Below are positions 17,793 through 26,275 of a stretch of 64,000 nt of DNA, one piece after another. The notes under the pieces were generated by a model. The model was not told where the DNA came from and did no database searches. It saw nothing but the letters and a program-made list of their open reading frames with translations. Made by a program: the position numbers and the translations under genes. Numbering within the stretch: position 1 is the first letter of the stretch; the number at the start of each line of letters is the position of its first letter. The DNA is taken from positions 28,766-92,765 of the forward strand of contig JAQZDA010000007.1 in assembly GCA_028751075.1 (NCBI GenBank). The letters run 5' to 3'. This DNA is from Euryarchaeota archaeon Ods02. GTDB lineage: Archaea; Halobacteriota; Halobacteria; Halobacteriales; Halorutilaceae.

Positions 17793-17881
17793 AGGGGTTT
17801 CACCCGGCGAGTATTACTTCTTCGTCTCCGGACGGAAGACGAATGGGTGAAACGGGGGTTTCACTCTACGTCAGGGTTTTA
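17793..17881. promoter_or_regulatory. Divergent purS/lipoprotein promoter region with GTTTCAC palindrome
   Basis: GTGAAAC GGGG GTTTCAC at 17847-17864 is a perfect 7-bp inverted repeat. A third half-site, GGGGTTTCACCC, lies at 17793-17804, 7 bases from the purS start. TTTTA at 17877-17881 is placed about 27 bases from the lipoprotein ATG and is the likely TATA of that gene. A related GGGTTTCAT sits just before purC. A repressor site is an inference. Confidence 0.5.
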
Positions 17882-17905
17882 CTGAACCCCTGCAAACCTC
17901 GGTCC

Positions 17906-19108
17906 ATGGAGCGTAGAACCCTGTTGAAATCTTCTCTGGCTTCGGCCTCGGCCATCGGCGTCGCAGGTATCTCGGGATGTCTCCACGGCTCCGACGAACC
18001 ATCTCCCGCACGCGAACCAGGTGTCGCCTGGCACCACGAAGCAGCCGCATCTGTCGACCACGCGGACGAGGAACGTGTCTACGGCCGGGAACGCTGGGAT
18101 GGAGAGGAGGTCGACGGCGGAGTGTTCGGCCTCGACGCGGACGACGGCGACGGCTGGACGTACGGGGAGTCCGGCGGCTACAGCAGCTACACCTCCGTAA
18201 CGCTCGGGGAGGATGCGTTCGACCGCGGCGTCTACTTCGGCTACCACGACGACGCTATCGGAAGCGGCGCAGGAGAGCTGTACGCGCTCGAGGTCGACGG
18301 CAGCGAACGGTGGACCCATGACGTCGGCAGCGTGTACGACAGCCCGATACTCCACGACGATGCTGTCTTCGCGGGCAGCGACCGCGGCGTAGCTTACTGC
18401 TTCGATGTCGACGGAGGTGAACGCTGGAGCTACGAACCCGGGGACGAGGCCAAGCCCTACGGTTACGGTTTATCCGTCGCAGCCGTGGACTCCGCGGTAG
18501 CGTACGTGACCGCGGGCGACGCGGCCGCCGCCGTCGACGCGGACACCGGCGAAGAGCAATGGACGATAGAAGACGACGCCGGCGTCAGCTCGCTATGGGC
18601 GCACGACGGCGTCGCCTACTTGACCCGTCGAGGCGGTCTCGCGGCGTACACAGACGGTGGCCTGCTCTGGAGCCACGACGTCGAAGGCACGAACTCCTGG
18701 ATACACGCCGTCCACGACAACCGTCTGTATTTCCGCCACAGCTACGACCTCCGCGCCCTCGACGTAGGCGACGGCGACGAGCTCTGGAGGTACGAGGTCG
18801 GCGACAGCTACAGGACGGAGGTCACGGCCGACGGCGTCTACGTCGCAGCCGGCGGCGACCTCGCGCTGGTCTTGCTGGAGGGTGAGGAGGTCTGGAGCCT
18901 GGAGTTCGACGGCGAGATAGTCGCCGTCGAGTCCGGGGAGGAAGGCGTGTATCTGGCGACGGAGGACGCTGTCGCGCGAGTCGATGACGGCGAGGTAGCG
19001 GAGCAGGTGTCCGTGGAGGACGCGGGTAGTCTCGCTGTCGGGGACGGTGGACGAGTCTACGTCGGCGGCGACAGCGGAGTCTACGCCGTCGACCTGGGTC
19101 TGAACTGA
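17906..19108 (+). CDS. Tat-type lipoprotein with PQQ-like beta-propeller
   Basis: 400-residue exported protein. The start at 17906 gives MERRTLLKSSLASASA, a twin-arginine signal, and the lipobox GISGC with the lipidated cysteine near residue 27. The rest is a chain of PQQ/WD-like blades with repeated AYCFDVDGGERWSYEP, AAVDADTGEEQWTI, LRALDVGDGDELWRYEV and similar motifs, the fold of BamB-like and quinoprotein propellers. No enzyme residues can be assigned. It is monocistronic, and its 3' end converges on purC with 10 bases between. Confidence 0.88.
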   Translation: MERRTLLKSSLASASAIGVAGISGCLHGSDEPSPAREPGVAWHHEAAASVDHADEERVYGRERWDGEEVDGGVFGLDADDGDGWTYGESGGYSSYTSVTLGEDAFDRGVYFGYHDDAIGSGAGELYALEVDGSERWTHDVGSVYDSPILHDDAVFAGSDRGVAYCFDVDGGERWSYEPGDEAKPYGYGLSVAAVDSAVAYVTAGDAAAAVDADTGEEQWTIEDDAGVSSLWAHDGVAYLTRRGGLAAYTDGGLLWSHDVEGTNSWIHAVHDNRLYFRHSYDLRALDVGDGDELWRYEVGDSYRTEVTADGVYVAAGGDLALVLLEGEEVWSLEFDGEIVAVESGEEGVYLATEDAVARVDDGEVAEQVSVEDAGSLAVGDGGRVYVGGDSGVYAVDLGLN

Positions 19109-19118
19109 GGTCGGCTAT

Positions 19119-20141
19119 CTAAGAGAGGTCCCGTGCGCGCTCCACGACATCGTCGAGAGCGGGCGCGTCGAACCACGTGTCTCCGGTGTAATGGTTGCAT
19201 CCGCTGCGGTAGATGTCCGATGTCAGCTGCACGAGCTCCTCCGACAGGGGTTTCGGCTGTATCTCGCAGAGCGGTCGCCAGTCCGCGACCCCCCGTTCCT
19301 CGGCTTCGTGTTTCGCGTCGTCGACGGCCTCCACCCAGTCGGGGTCGTACCGCCGGTAGTGTTGGCGGACGTACTCCTTGCTGAGCTGGAGGTCGCTGTA
19401 GAGGAACCTGTTCTCGTCGAACGTGCCCGCGACGTCCGCCACCATTACTTCGCCGTCGTGGTAGAAGCACTCTATCTTGCCGTCGAGATGCGTGAACTCC
19501 ACCTCGCCGGCGCGACCGGTGACGACGCGGTTGACGTCCCGCGCCACCTCCTCCAGCGGGGTGAGGTCGTCTAGACCGCTGATCTCCCGGGCTTCCCCCT
19601 CCGAAAGATAGCGGTCCTTCTCCTCGAACTTCGTCGAGTACTCTATCACTGGTTCCGGTAGCTCTACGTGTTCGTCCGGCCACTTCGGGAGGTCGAGTCC
19701 TACCTCCTCCGGAGTCCTGCGACTCCTCAGGGAGGAACCCACGGGGACGCTGTTCCGGAACACCACTTCGAGAGGTACGAGGTAGCAGCTTCCGGCGGCC
19801 GCGTGGAACGCCGAGTAGTCGTATCCGTCGTCGGAGTGAGGGAGGTCGGGTACCTGCGCGAGGTCGACCTCCATCTTCCGCGGCGCGTCGACGGCGTCAG
19901 AGAGTTCGGAAACGTCGCCGTCCTCCAGCACACCCCGGTAGTGCGTGGACACGCCTTCGGTCTCCAGCAGCTCGAAGTTGAACGCCCCCATGGTGCAGAG
20001 CGAGCGACCTTTGCCAGGTATCTCGTCCGGCATCTTCCCCCAGTCGAAGACGCTGTAGTCGTCGGTGAAGTGGAAGACACCTCGGCCGAGGTCTTCGCTA
20101 CCGGCGGGTTCCTCGACCTCGAGCTCCTTGACGCTGCCCAT
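19119..20141 (-). CDS. purC: Phosphoribosylaminoimidazole-succinocarboxamide synthase
   Basis: SAICAR synthase of purine synthesis, 340 residues, the longer archaeal form. The N-terminus KELEVEEPAGSEDLGRGVF is followed by FTDDYSVFDWGKMPDEIPGK (nucleotide-binding loop), FNFELLETEGVSTHYRGV, YLVPLEVVFRNSVPVGSSL and EFTHLDGKIECFYHDGEVM. The tail is SKEYVRQHYRRYDPDWV. A 13-base repeat and a GGGTTTCAT motif lie just upstream. It is preceded by cofH on the same strand, 55 bases away. Confidence 0.95.
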   Translation of the reverse strand: MGSVKELEVEEPAGSEDLGRGVFHFTDDYSVFDWGKMPDEIPGKGRSLCTMGAFNFELLETEGVSTHYRGVLEDGDVSELSDAVDAPRKMEVDLAQVPDLPHSDDGYDYSAFHAAAGSCYLVPLEVVFRNSVPVGSSLRSRRTPEEVGLDLPKWPDEHVELPEPVIEYSTKFEEKDRYLSEGEAREISGLDDLTPLEEVARDVNRVVTGRAGEVEFTHLDGKIECFYHDGEVMVADVAGTFDENRFLYSDLQLSKEYVRQHYRRYDPDWVEAVDDAKHEAEERGVADWRPLCEIQPKPLSEELVQLTSDIYRSGCNHYTGDTWFDAPALDDVVERARDLS

Positions 20142-20170
20142 AGCCCTCCGAGGGTTTCATGCTGTAAATC

Positions 20171-20223
20171 AGGTGCGGTTCATTTCGGCCCCGGGGTCAT
20201 CTCGGCCCCGAGGTGCGGTTCAT
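20171..20223. repeat. Short repeats at the 3' end of cofH
   Basis: AGGTGCGGTTCAT occurs at 20171-20183 (downstream of the cofH stop) and again at 20211-20223 (inside the cofH tail). Between them, CATTTCGGCCCCGGGG (20181-20196) and CATCTCGGCCCCGAGG (20198-20213) are near copies. The cluster straddles the stop codon and looks like local duplication. Confidence 0.75.
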
Positions 20224-21546
20224 CTCGATCTCGGGTTCCTCCAGAAGAGGTGTTCCGTCGGCCTCCGGCCCCAGTCTGGGGCCGTACGGCGGCCCTTCGA
20301 CCTCCCTGCGCTGGCGGTAGTCCGTCGACCGTTCGACGGCCACGCGGTCGATGCTTTCGATGGCTTCGACGTACCACTCGAACGACCGGAACTCGCCGTG
20401 GCCTCCGCCGGCGCGTTTGGTGATCTCCTCGCTCAACAGCGTCCCCATGAGGTCGTCGGCTCCGCACTCCAGCATACGGAGGCCGAGTCTGTCGCCGTAC
20501 TTCACCCACGACGACTGCACGTGGTCTACGTTGTCGAGGTACAGCCGCGACACCGCGATCATCAGTTCGTCCTCGTGACGTGACGCACCGGTGACGTCGT
20601 GGTTCCGATGCAACGGGGTGTCGGGGTGGACGAACGACAGCGGCACGAACTCCGTTACCGCGCTGGTGCGGTCCTGCAGCCGGCGGATGCGTTCGAGATG
20701 TAGGGCGCGGTGGCGTTGGTTCTCCACGTGTCCGTACATGATGGTCGCCGTGGTGTCGAGGCCTGCGTCTGCCGCCGCCTCCATCGCAGCCAGCCATCCA
20801 TCGGTGTCTATCTTGTTCGGACAGATGACGTCGCGGACCTCGTCGACGAGTATCTCCGCCGCGGTGCCGGGTACGCTGTCGAGGCCGGCGTCCGCCAGCC
20901 TTCGGTAGACGTCCACGTACGTCTGGTCTGTGCCGCGGCCTGCGTGCATGGCTTCCTCCGGCGTCACGGCGTGGACGTGGGCGCCGCTCTCCGACATCGC
21001 CTCGACGTGTTCGACGTACGTACCCGGCGGAGTGGTGAACCTGTCGGCGGGGGTGTAGTCGGCTCTGTCGCTGCCTTCGAGGACGTCCTGGTGTTCGTGG
21101 TCAAGCGCGAGCGCGGGATGGAGTCCGCTGACGCTGCATACCTCGTACACCCCGCGTTCGACGGCGTCGGCGGCGATACTGCGGCTGTCTTCGGGTGTCT
21201 TCGTGAATCCATCGTGGTCGACGTTGCTGTCGCTGCGGAACCGTTCGGCGGCGTCCTTGAAGTTGCAGAAGCTGCAGCCGACGTCGCAGGCGGTGGTGAG
21301 GTTGTTGTTGACGTTCGCGACGAAGGTGACCTCGTCGCCGACCACTTCGCGCCTCCGCCGGTCGGCGAGGTCGAGAACCCTTTCCTTCCTGTCGACGTCG
21401 ACACCTTCGACGTCGGTTCCCGTGGTGAGGAGCTCGACGGCGTCGTCGACCTCCAGACGGTCGCCGTCCTCCGCCCGCGCCACAGCGTCGTCGAACGACG
21501 ACCGGGAGTCCCCGGGCTGAAGGTTGAAGTCAAACTCCCCGGTCAT
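20197..21546 (-). CDS. cofH: 5-amino-6-(D-ribitylamino)uracil-L-tyrosine 4-hydroxyphenyl transferase CofH
   Basis: Radical SAM enzyme of 449 residues that, with CofG, makes the FO chromophore of coenzyme F420. The iron-sulfur motif CDVGCSFCNF is at residues 87-96 (CxxxCxxC). CSVSGLHPALALDHEHQDVL, the MHAGRGTDQTYVDV region and VPGTAAEILVDEVRDVICP follow, all CofH-like. The last 40 residues are variable. cofG is not in the window. The gene has a 94-base gap to endA. Confidence 0.93.
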   Translation of the reverse strand: MTGEFDFNLQPGDSRSSFDDAVARAEDGDRLEVDDAVELLTTGTDVEGVDVDRKERVLDLADRRRREVVGDEVTFVANVNNNLTTACDVGCSFCNFKDAAERFRSDSNVDHDGFTKTPEDSRSIAADAVERGVYEVCSVSGLHPALALDHEHQDVLEGSDRADYTPADRFTTPPGTYVEHVEAMSESGAHVHAVTPEEAMHAGRGTDQTYVDVYRRLADAGLDSVPGTAAEILVDEVRDVICPNKIDTDGWLAAMEAAADAGLDTTATIMYGHVENQRHRALHLERIRRLQDRTSAVTEFVPLSFVHPDTPLHRNHDVTGASRHEDELMIAVSRLYLDNVDHVQSSWVKYGDRLGLRMLECGADDLMGTLLSEEITKRAGGGHGEFRSFEWYVEAIESIDRVAVERSTDYRQRREVEGPPYGPRLGPEADGTPLLEEPEIEMNRTSGPR

Positions 21547-21640
21547 ATCCCCTGGGTTCCACCTCGGTGTTCTACTACCTTTCGACCGACCAGCGTGATG
21601 CGTCGTCCGACGGTGTATCTATCGCTTCCGAGGCAGACCG

Positions 21641-22537
21641 TCATGGTGTCTCCCTTTCCACGGCGACGTATCCGTCGTCGGGTAGCGCGAACACCATGGT
21701 CTTCCTGACGCCGTGCGCGAGCCGGACGTACCGGCTGAGGTCGCGGGCGGAGACAGGTGTGTCGACGGGTTCCACGAGGTACCCCGAATGCGGGAGGTCG
21801 CTGGCGTCGGTGACGGTGTCGTAGACGCGGAACGCGGTGCCGAACTTGAACCCGGTGCGGGGGCACATCCCGCTGTCGCGGAGGTCGCCGTAGACACGGG
21901 TCTCACGCGTCTCCCTAGGGGGTTCATCTACGTCGAGGACGTCGACATCGTACAGGTATCGGGTCTCCTCGTCCGTGATCTCCATCCCTCCCTCGTCCTC
22001 CAGGGGTGCGCCGTAGAAGCAGCTGTTGAAAAGCTCTCCTGCGTCTTCGACGACGTAGCCGCCCCCGGTCTCTCTCGCGCGGTAGCTGCTTTCCGGCTTC
22101 GCGGTGCCTCCTTCCGGAGTCCACTCCCTGACGTCGAAGTAGGTGACGTCGTGTTCGCGGTCGAAGACAGCGTAAACCGCTGGCTCCGAGACATCTACCT
22201 CTCCTCCTTCGTCGGTGACCTCGACGCGGGTGGCTTCGCCGTCGGAGGGATGGACTCCCCGGGGGTACCGTTCGACGTGGCTGTCTCCGGAGCGGTGCTG
22301 GAGGTAGAAGCCTCGTTCCCTGAGGTCGCTGTACACCGCGTACACCGCGGGGTCCGGTGAAGCAGCGTCTTCCTCCACATCTATCTTTCCGCGTCTGTCG
22401 AGGTGTCGGGCTTCGACCGGCGACAGGGAGAGGCCGTCGTCGGTGATTCTGCCGTATCCGCTGTCGTGGTAGAACCCCCTGGCTTCGGGGTCATCTACCA
22501 CGAGGTCACGCGACGTTCCTTGCTGCCTCGCCTTCAC
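21641..22537 (-). CDS. endA: tRNA-splicing endonuclease EndA
   Basis: 298-residue tRNA intron endonuclease of the two-domain haloarchaeal kind. The N-terminal repeat (GFYHDSGYGRITDDGLSLS, YSDLRERGFYLQHRSG) is a degenerate copy of the C-terminal catalytic repeat. The latter has YGDLRDSGMCPRTGFKFGTA, HSGYLVEPV and RLAHGVRKTMVFAL, supplying the Tyr-His-Lys triad. The ATG at 22537 overlaps the upstream gene by 32 bases. A GTG at 22501, 4 bases past that gene's stop, is an alternative start. Confidence 0.94.
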   Translation of the reverse strand: MKARQQGTSRDLVVDDPEARGFYHDSGYGRITDDGLSLSPVEARHLDRRGKIDVEEDAASPDPAVYAVYSDLRERGFYLQHRSGDSHVERYPRGVHPSDGEATRVEVTDEGGEVDVSEPAVYAVFDREHDVTYFDVREWTPEGGTAKPESSYRARETGGGYVVEDAGELFNSCFYGAPLEDEGGMEITDEETRYLYDVDVLDVDEPPRETRETRVYGDLRDSGMCPRTGFKFGTAFRVYDTVTDASDLPHSGYLVEPVDTPVSARDLSRYVRLAHGVRKTMVFALPDDGYVAVERETP

Positions 22538-23177
22538 CTGTGTGCTCCCTCGCTAGCCTTGCGAAGTTCTCGATGGTCTTCGTCGCAGTCGAGTCGTCGA
22601 ACGATAGATGGTTACGCGTCCAGCCTTCACCCTGGTCCTCGACGCGTCGGGTGAACTCGGGGTGGTACTGGACCGTCCAGACGGGTCTCCGGCGGTGTCT
22701 TGTCGCGAACCGTTCGTAGTAGTCGGCGGAGGCTATGACCTCCATCTCGTCCCCTGCCTCCACGACCTTGTCGCCGTGGAGCACGGGTACTACGTCTTCG
22801 ACTCCGGTGAACAGGGGGTCGTCGCCGAGGTCGGCTTCGACGAGTTCGGCGTGACGGCGTCCGCTGTGCTCTACCTCGCCGCCGAGCGCATGGTTGACTA
22901 TCTGGTGGCCGAAGCAGATACCCAGTATAGGAACCTCTGCGTCGACGGCTTCCTGTATGAACTCTATCTGATCCCGCATCCACGGGTGTTCGTCTCTTTC
23001 GTAGACTCCGGCTGTGGAGCCGCCGACTACGACGCCGTCCACCCCTGAGAGGTCGGCGTCGGGTGCCCTGCCTTCGCGGGCGTAGTCGTATACCTCGTGC
23101 TCGGGGAGGTACCTCGTTATCTCGTCGACGAGGTACCTGTAGCTGAGATCTACCTCGTTCTCGAGCACGAGCATCAT
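22506..23177 (-). CDS. Class I glutamine amidotransferase (GMP synthase subunit A-like)
   Basis: 223-residue amidotransferase of the GuaA glutaminase type. It has the nucleophile elbow PILGICFGHQIVNHALGG, GVVVGGSTAGVYE, the HGDKV block and QYHPEFTRRVEDQG with catalytic His/Glu. The ATG at 23177 (MMLVLENEVDLSYRYL) is chosen because a TATA-like CTTATAATA (23206-23214) lies inside the longer frame reaching 23231, about 30 bases upstream of it. It could be the GuaA glutaminase subunit or a haloarchaeal paralogue; the synthetase domain is not nearby. It overlaps endA. Confidence 0.82.
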   Translation of the reverse strand: MMLVLENEVDLSYRYLVDEITRYLPEHEVYDYAREGRAPDADLSGVDGVVVGGSTAGVYERDEHPWMRDQIEFIQEAVDAEVPILGICFGHQIVNHALGGEVEHSGRRHAELVEADLGDDPLFTGVEDVVPVLHGDKVVEAGDEMEVIASADYYERFATRHRRRPVWTVQYHPEFTRRVEDQGEGWTRNHLSFDDSTATKTIENFARLAREHTGEGEAARNVA

Positions 23178-23269
23178 GTCTTCGTTCGCTGGTATGGCGT
23201 GCGGTCTTATAATAGTGGTACTCTCCGGCAAGCCAGTGAAGTCACCTTCGCAGCAGCCAACGGTTCAGC

Positions 23270-23313
23270 GTTTACAGCCACCCCACGGAACCCCGTAAAC
23301 CACAATGGTTTTC
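23270..23313. promoter_or_regulatory. Inverted-repeat operator candidate upstream of bioY
   Basis: GTTTAC (23270-23275) and GTAAAC (23295-23300) are inverted with 19 bases between. GTAAACC (23295-23301) and GGTTTTC (23307-23313) form a second, nearly symmetric pair. The latter overlaps the expected promoter, 24-42 bases before the bioY ATG. The GTAAACC/GGTTTAC form resembles BirA-type biotin operators described for bacteria and some archaea. Binding is inferred. Confidence 0.5.
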
Positions 23314-23336
23314 AGGGTTGACAGGCACCCTCCGGC

Positions 23337-24413
23337 ATGGAGCTTTACGACGTCGAACGCCTGAGGAAGATGGCGTACGCCGCACTGTTCGCCGCGCTCA
23401 CCGGCGCCGGAGCGGTGGTGGCGATCCCCATCGGACCAGTGCCCATCACCCTGCAGACGTTCTTCATCATGCTCGCGGGCTTCGTCCTCGGAGCCAAATG
23501 GGGAGGAATCTCCATCCTGCTCTACCTCCTCCTTGGTGCCGCAGGCCTGCCGGTCTTCAGCGGCGGACAGGGCGGCGCAGGCCACCTGCTGGGGCCGACG
23601 GCGGGCTTCCTCTGGGGCTTCCCAGTCGGCGCCTTCGTCGTAGGTGTCTTCGCGCAGATGGGTGACGGACGCGGCGGCGCACAGCGGCTGGCGTTCAAGC
23701 TCGCCGGCGCACTCGCCGGCAGCGCCGTCATCTACGTCTTCGGAACCATAGGCCTGATGCAGTTCTTCGGCATGGGCGTCTACCAAGCGCTGTTGATCGG
23801 GACGATACCTTTCCTCCCACTGACTGCTTTCGAGATAGCGGCCGCCGTCGGACTGAGCGAGAAGCTCAACCGCTCGGACGTCGCCTCCGCCTCCAGCGGT
23901 CCGGAGGTCCGCGGCAGGGACGAACGCGCGGTCTACGGCGGCTTGCTGGGGTTCGCCGCAGCCTTCGCCTCCATCATACCCTGGGCGTACCTCGACACGG
24001 TCGTCGACGACAACGAGCTAGAGGGCTTCGTTCGAGGTGTAACACCGGAGGGCCGCGTGGATCTCGTCCACGAGGAAGACGTAGTCGACCCAGTCGCCGT
24101 CGAGGTCGCGGGCTTGCTGCCGTACGGCCTCGCCACGGCGGCGTTGGGTCTCGCCGCCGTCGTCGTCGCCGTCCTCGTCGCCCGGGGCTTCGACGAACGC
24201 AAGGCAGCGGCGGCGTACGGCGCCGCCGGCGTCGCATCCGTCGCGGTCGCAGCCGCCGGCTACCTCGAGGTAGCGTCGTGGAGCCTCGACGTCTCAGTGT
24301 CGATGGGGTACGGCGTCTACCTCGCGGCGCTCGCGGGTCTCGCGCTGGCGGCGTTCGCCGGCTACAGCTACAGGGAGGCCGTGGATGACCGATCCACTGC
24401 TGAAAGCAGCTGA
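23337..24413 (+). CDS. bioY: BioY-type biotin ECF transporter S component with a C-terminal membrane extension
   Basis: 358-residue membrane protein. Residues 1-185 are a BioY-like S component (YAALFAALTGAGAVVAIPIG, PVPITLQTFFIMLAGFVLG, the PVFSGGQGGAGHLLGPTAGF biotin-binding region), about six TM helices. Residues 205-355 form an additional part with about four further helices and an acidic outer loop, which is not in ordinary BioY proteins of about 190 residues. It overlaps the ATPase gene by 29 bases. The three genes form a complete transporter operon. Confidence 0.88.
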   Translation: MELYDVERLRKMAYAALFAALTGAGAVVAIPIGPVPITLQTFFIMLAGFVLGAKWGGISILLYLLLGAAGLPVFSGGQGGAGHLLGPTAGFLWGFPVGAFVVGVFAQMGDGRGGAQRLAFKLAGALAGSAVIYVFGTIGLMQFFGMGVYQALLIGTIPFLPLTAFEIAAAVGLSEKLNRSDVASASSGPEVRGRDERAVYGGLLGFAAAFASIIPWAYLDTVVDDNELEGFVRGVTPEGRVDLVHEEDVVDPVAVEVAGLLPYGLATAALGLAAVVVAVLVARGFDERKAAAAYGAAGVASVAVAAAGYLEVASWSLDVSVSMGYGVYLAALAGLALAAFAGYSYREAVDDRSTAESS

Positions 24414-25119
24414 CGTCACCTGCAGCCGCGGCGGCGAACCCGTGCTCGAGGACGTCGACCTCGAGGTGGAGGATGGCGAGTTCGTTTTGTTGCTCGGCGG
24501 CAACGGAAGCGGGAAGACGACGTTGCTACATCACTTCAACGGACTCGAATCACCGGATGAAGGCTACGTCGAGGTCGACGGCGTCGACGTAACCGGAGAT
24601 CCTGGGCACGCGCGGGAGGACGTCGGCATGGTGTTCCAGGACGCCGGCAGCCAGATAGTCAGCGAACGCGTGGAGGACGACGTCGCGTTCGGCCCCGAGA
24701 ACCTCGGGCTTCCGCAGGAGGAGATACAGACGAGGGTGGACGAGGCGCTGGAATCCGTGGGCGCTAAGCATCTCCGCGACAGGTCGACTCATCGGCTCTC
24801 CGGCGGCGAGCTAAGGAGGGTGGCTCTCGCCGGCGTCTTGGCGATGCAGCCGCGGCTGCTCGCTCTGGACGAACCCCTCGTCGGCCTGGACTACACCGGC
24901 AGCCGCGCCGTGCTCGAGGAGCTAAAGGACCTGAACGACGACGGCATCGCCGTGGTCGCGGCGACTCACGCTCCACGTCGGTACCTCGACGTCGCGGACA
25001 GGGCGGTTGTGCTCTACGAAGGCGGAGTCGCAGAGGACGGGAGGCTGTCCGAGGTGCTGGACGGCGTCGAACGGTACGGCGTCGAACCCGTCGATGAACT
25101 AGGTGGTGGCTCAGGTTGA
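24385..25119 (+). CDS. ECF transporter ATP-binding protein (BioM-like)
   Basis: 244-residue ABC ATPase powering the BioY transporter. The Walker A is GGNGSGKTT (near residue 35) and the Q-loop is GMVFQDAG. The signature is HRLSGGELRRVALAGVL, the Walker B is RLLALDEPLVGLD and the switch histidine is in VAATHAPR. It begins inside the bioY 3' end and its stop overlaps the TTG start of the T component, so all three are coupled. Confidence 0.93.
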   Translation: MTDPLLKAADVTCSRGGEPVLEDVDLEVEDGEFVLLLGGNGSGKTTLLHHFNGLESPDEGYVEVDGVDVTGDPGHAREDVGMVFQDAGSQIVSERVEDDVAFGPENLGLPQEEIQTRVDEALESVGAKHLRDRSTHRLSGGELRRVALAGVLAMQPRLLALDEPLVGLDYTGSRAVLEELKDLNDDGIAVVAATHAPRRYLDVADRAVVLYEGGVAEDGRLSEVLDGVERYGVEPVDELGGGSG

Positions 25120-25805
25120 CGTACATCGCTCTCGAGGAAGTAGACGTCCGCGCGAAGTTCCTCGCGCTCGTCCTGCTGTCGGTGACCCTCTACATGGCTT
25201 CCGCCGCCTCGGTCGCCGGCCTCGCCTTCGTGATCGCAGGAGTTTACCTCCTATCAGGTATCCGGCTCCGTGAACTCGCGGGGGAGATGAAGCTCGTCCT
25301 CGTGATAGTGGCGGCTGGCGTCGTCGGCCGAGTCGCCACGGAGCCCACGTTCCACGGACTGTTCGAGGGTGTCGTCGCCGGCGGCCGGTTCGTCGTCATC
25401 GTAGCCCTCGCCTACCTCGTCGCCACGACGTCGTCGTCGGGGGAGATGGAGGCCGCCGTCGAGTCGCTGTTCCACCGGCTGCCGTTCGTCCGTGAGAGCG
25501 ACTGGGCTGCGATGTTCGGCGCCGCCGTCAGGTTTCTGCCGGTGGTGTCCGACGAAGCCCGTGAGGTGAAGCGCGCTCACGACTCACGCCTGGGGGATCG
25601 TCGGAGGTTCGACCATAGGTTGAAGACGCTGGCGTATCCGATGCTCGTCGGCAGCCTCAGGCGGGCGGACACTCTGGCGCTCGCCATGGCTTCTCGCGCG
25701 TACTCACCGGATAGATCGAGGTTGCTCCGGCTACAGTGGCGGCGGAGGGACTCTCTGACGGTCTCCGTTGCCGCTGGAGCGGCAGCGGCGTTGGCTCTGC
25801 TGTAG
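25116..25805 (+). CDS. ECF transporter T component (BioN-like)
   Basis: 229-residue EcfT membrane subunit. The TTG start at 25116 overlaps the previous stop (TTGA). About five TM helices are visible. The cytoplasmic coupling region contains DSRLGDRRRFDHRLKT and the signature ALAMASRAY, which docks the ATPase. It pairs with the upstream ATPase and BioY-like S component. The last eight codons lie in a 23-bp sequence duplicated just past the stop. Confidence 0.9.
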   Translation: MTYIALEEVDVRAKFLALVLLSVTLYMASAASVAGLAFVIAGVYLLSGIRLRELAGEMKLVLVIVAAGVVGRVATEPTFHGLFEGVVAGGRFVVIVALAYLVATTSSSGEMEAAVESLFHRLPFVRESDWAAMFGAAVRFLPVVSDEAREVKRAHDSRLGDRRRFDHRLKTLAYPMLVGSLRRADTLALAMASRAYSPDRSRLLRLQWRRRDSLTVSVAAGAAAALALL

Positions 25806-25840
25806 AACGATGCTCGACGTTGGCTCTGCTGTAGGACGAT
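25789..25840. repeat. 23-bp tandem duplication across the bioN stop codon
   Basis: CGTTGGCTCTGCTGTAGAACGAT at 25789-25811 recurs at 25818-25840 with a single mismatch and a period of 29. The first copy holds the stop codon of the T component (25803-25805), so the second is untranslated. Confidence 0.85.
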
Positions 25841-25861
25841 TCATGTGGACGGCTGCTGCGG

Positions 25862-26185
25862 TCAAGCTACGACGTAGCCCGCGGTGAGTATCAGCGTCCA
25901 GGTGACGAACCAGAGGTCGAAGGTCATGAAGGCGACGTACAGCCAGTCTTTCTTCGACATCTCGGGTTTGTCGAGGTAAGGTAGGAAGGGTTTCTGTATG
26001 GCGACGGCGGCTGCGAGCACGGCGACTCCGTACACCTGGTCGAACGACGCCAGCGCTCCGGAGGATATAGCCCAGGATACGACGCCGGCGACGACGCCGA
26101 GGATGCTGCAGAACGCAGTGACCTTGACTCCTCGGACGTGGGCGTGTCGTTTCTCCGCCGCCGTCAACCGCACTGAGTCCGCCAT
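25862..26185 (-). CDS. EMC6-like small membrane protein
   Basis: 107-residue protein with three hydrophobic helices (residues 22-42, 50-66, 84-105). The FMTFDLWFVTWTLILTAGY C-terminal helix and the KKDWLYVA segment before it match haloarchaeal proteins annotated as EMC6-like, distantly related to a subunit of the eukaryotic ER insertase. Membrane insertion is a family guess. It is monocistronic. Confidence 0.72.
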   Translation of the reverse strand: MADSVRLTAAEKRHAHVRGVKVTAFCSILGVVAGVVSWAISSGALASFDQVYGVAVLAAAVAIQKPFLPYLDKPEMSKKDWLYVAFMTFDLWFVTWTLILTAGYVVA

Positions 26186-26275
26186 CTTCTCAACCGAACT
26201 CTGGGTCGCGCATTCTTATTACTAACTGTATCGGAATACCCCGTTACGTGCGCTTCGTAGGGCCGAAGAAGCTAT

